Below are positions 5,529 through 5,713 of a DNA stretch of 5,713 nt, in pieces. The DNA is taken from assembly GCA_031284385.1 (NCBI GenBank), contig JAISZZ010000059.1:1-5713 (forward strand), given 5' to 3'. This DNA comes from Treponema sp. GTDB lineage: Bacteria > Spirochaetota > Spirochaetia > Treponematales > Breznakiellaceae. Below the pieces are notes generated by a model. The model was given only the letters and a program-made list of their open reading frames with translations, ran no database searches and was not told where the DNA came from. Each line of letters begins with the position of its first letter. Within the stretch, counting starts at the first letter, position 1. The position numbers and the translations under genes are program-made.

Positions 5529-5713
5529 CTACTTGTGAGAGCGGCCAGGAATTCAAAGTATCACCCATCTGGTTCATCTCCCCAGACGAAAAGAATAAAG
5601 GCGTACCAGTTTTCATGGAGAAAACGACTGAAGACGTATCTCAGCGCACTAAAGAAATTGTCCTGTCGTCCAGACCGGTTCCGGGATGCCCGGTACTGCT
5701 CATCTCCCAAATA

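Larger units (their letters stand above)
5349..5713 (+). other. Start-less open frame running off the window; remnant or non-coding
   Basis: After TAA at 5346-5348 this frame stays open for about 121 codons to the window end. Its first half reads like protein (NERHRYLKQPEHAFPLIELL, then KTSVFEQPSLKKQQNAEHF). It has no ATG; only TTG 5361 or GTG 5370 could start it, and neither has a ribosome site. From about 5540 another plus frame (open from 5489) reads more convincingly (KVSPIWFISPDEKNKGVPVF, then MEKTTEDV from ATG 5615), which would need a frameshift. The minus strand also has long open stretches here. Several frames open at once fit a repeat or decayed gene better than an intact one. No family is recognised. 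Confidence 0.25.

Overview
The window looks like spirochaete DNA, most likely from a Treponema-type bacterium. That is an inference from gene content: a three-gene oxaloacetate decarboxylase Na+ pump in the order G-A-B, and a LolA-like lipoprotein carrier directly followed by a RodZ-like helix-turn-helix membrane protein. Base composition is moderate, without extreme AT or GC bias. No sequence search could be run, so the genus is tentative.

Left part (1-2999), minus strand: oadG (85 aa), then oadA (583 aa, biotinylated alpha subunit), then oadB (5' 282 codons only; the gene runs off position 1). Together they encode a membrane decarboxylase that converts oxaloacetate to pyruvate + CO2 and uses the energy to export Na+. 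oadA and oadB are 5 nt apart and surely co-transcribed. oadG and oadA are separated by 138 nt holding a hairpin, a perfect TATAAT and a 10-bp direct repeat, so oadAB may have its own promoter.

Centre (3000-3272): a divergent intergenic region with many dyads. It holds a probable oadG promoter whose -10 lies between the arms of an inverted repeat, an AT-rich imperfect palindrome, a tandem 9-mer and a perfect 18-bp palindrome just before the tRNA. The 10-mer ATTATAAGGC occurs in front of both oadG and oadA.

Right part (3273-5236), plus strand: tRNA-Leu(UAA), then 60 nt later a LolA-like secreted protein (223 aa), then a RodZ-like protein (370 aa) with a cytoplasmic HTH domain, one membrane segment and an extracytoplasmic region. 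The last two probably act in the cell envelope (lipoprotein trafficking and cell shape).

Tail (5237-5713): no gene that can be named. It holds a 12-bp tandem duplication, a segment resembling the D-loop/anticodon part of the tRNA-Leu, strong hairpins and a start-less open frame that runs off the window. It reads more like a dispersed intergenic repeat or gene remnant than an intact gene. I see no CRISPR array, transposase, phage gene or defence system. The observations most worth following up are the repeated promoter/dyad architecture of the oad genes and the structured tail.
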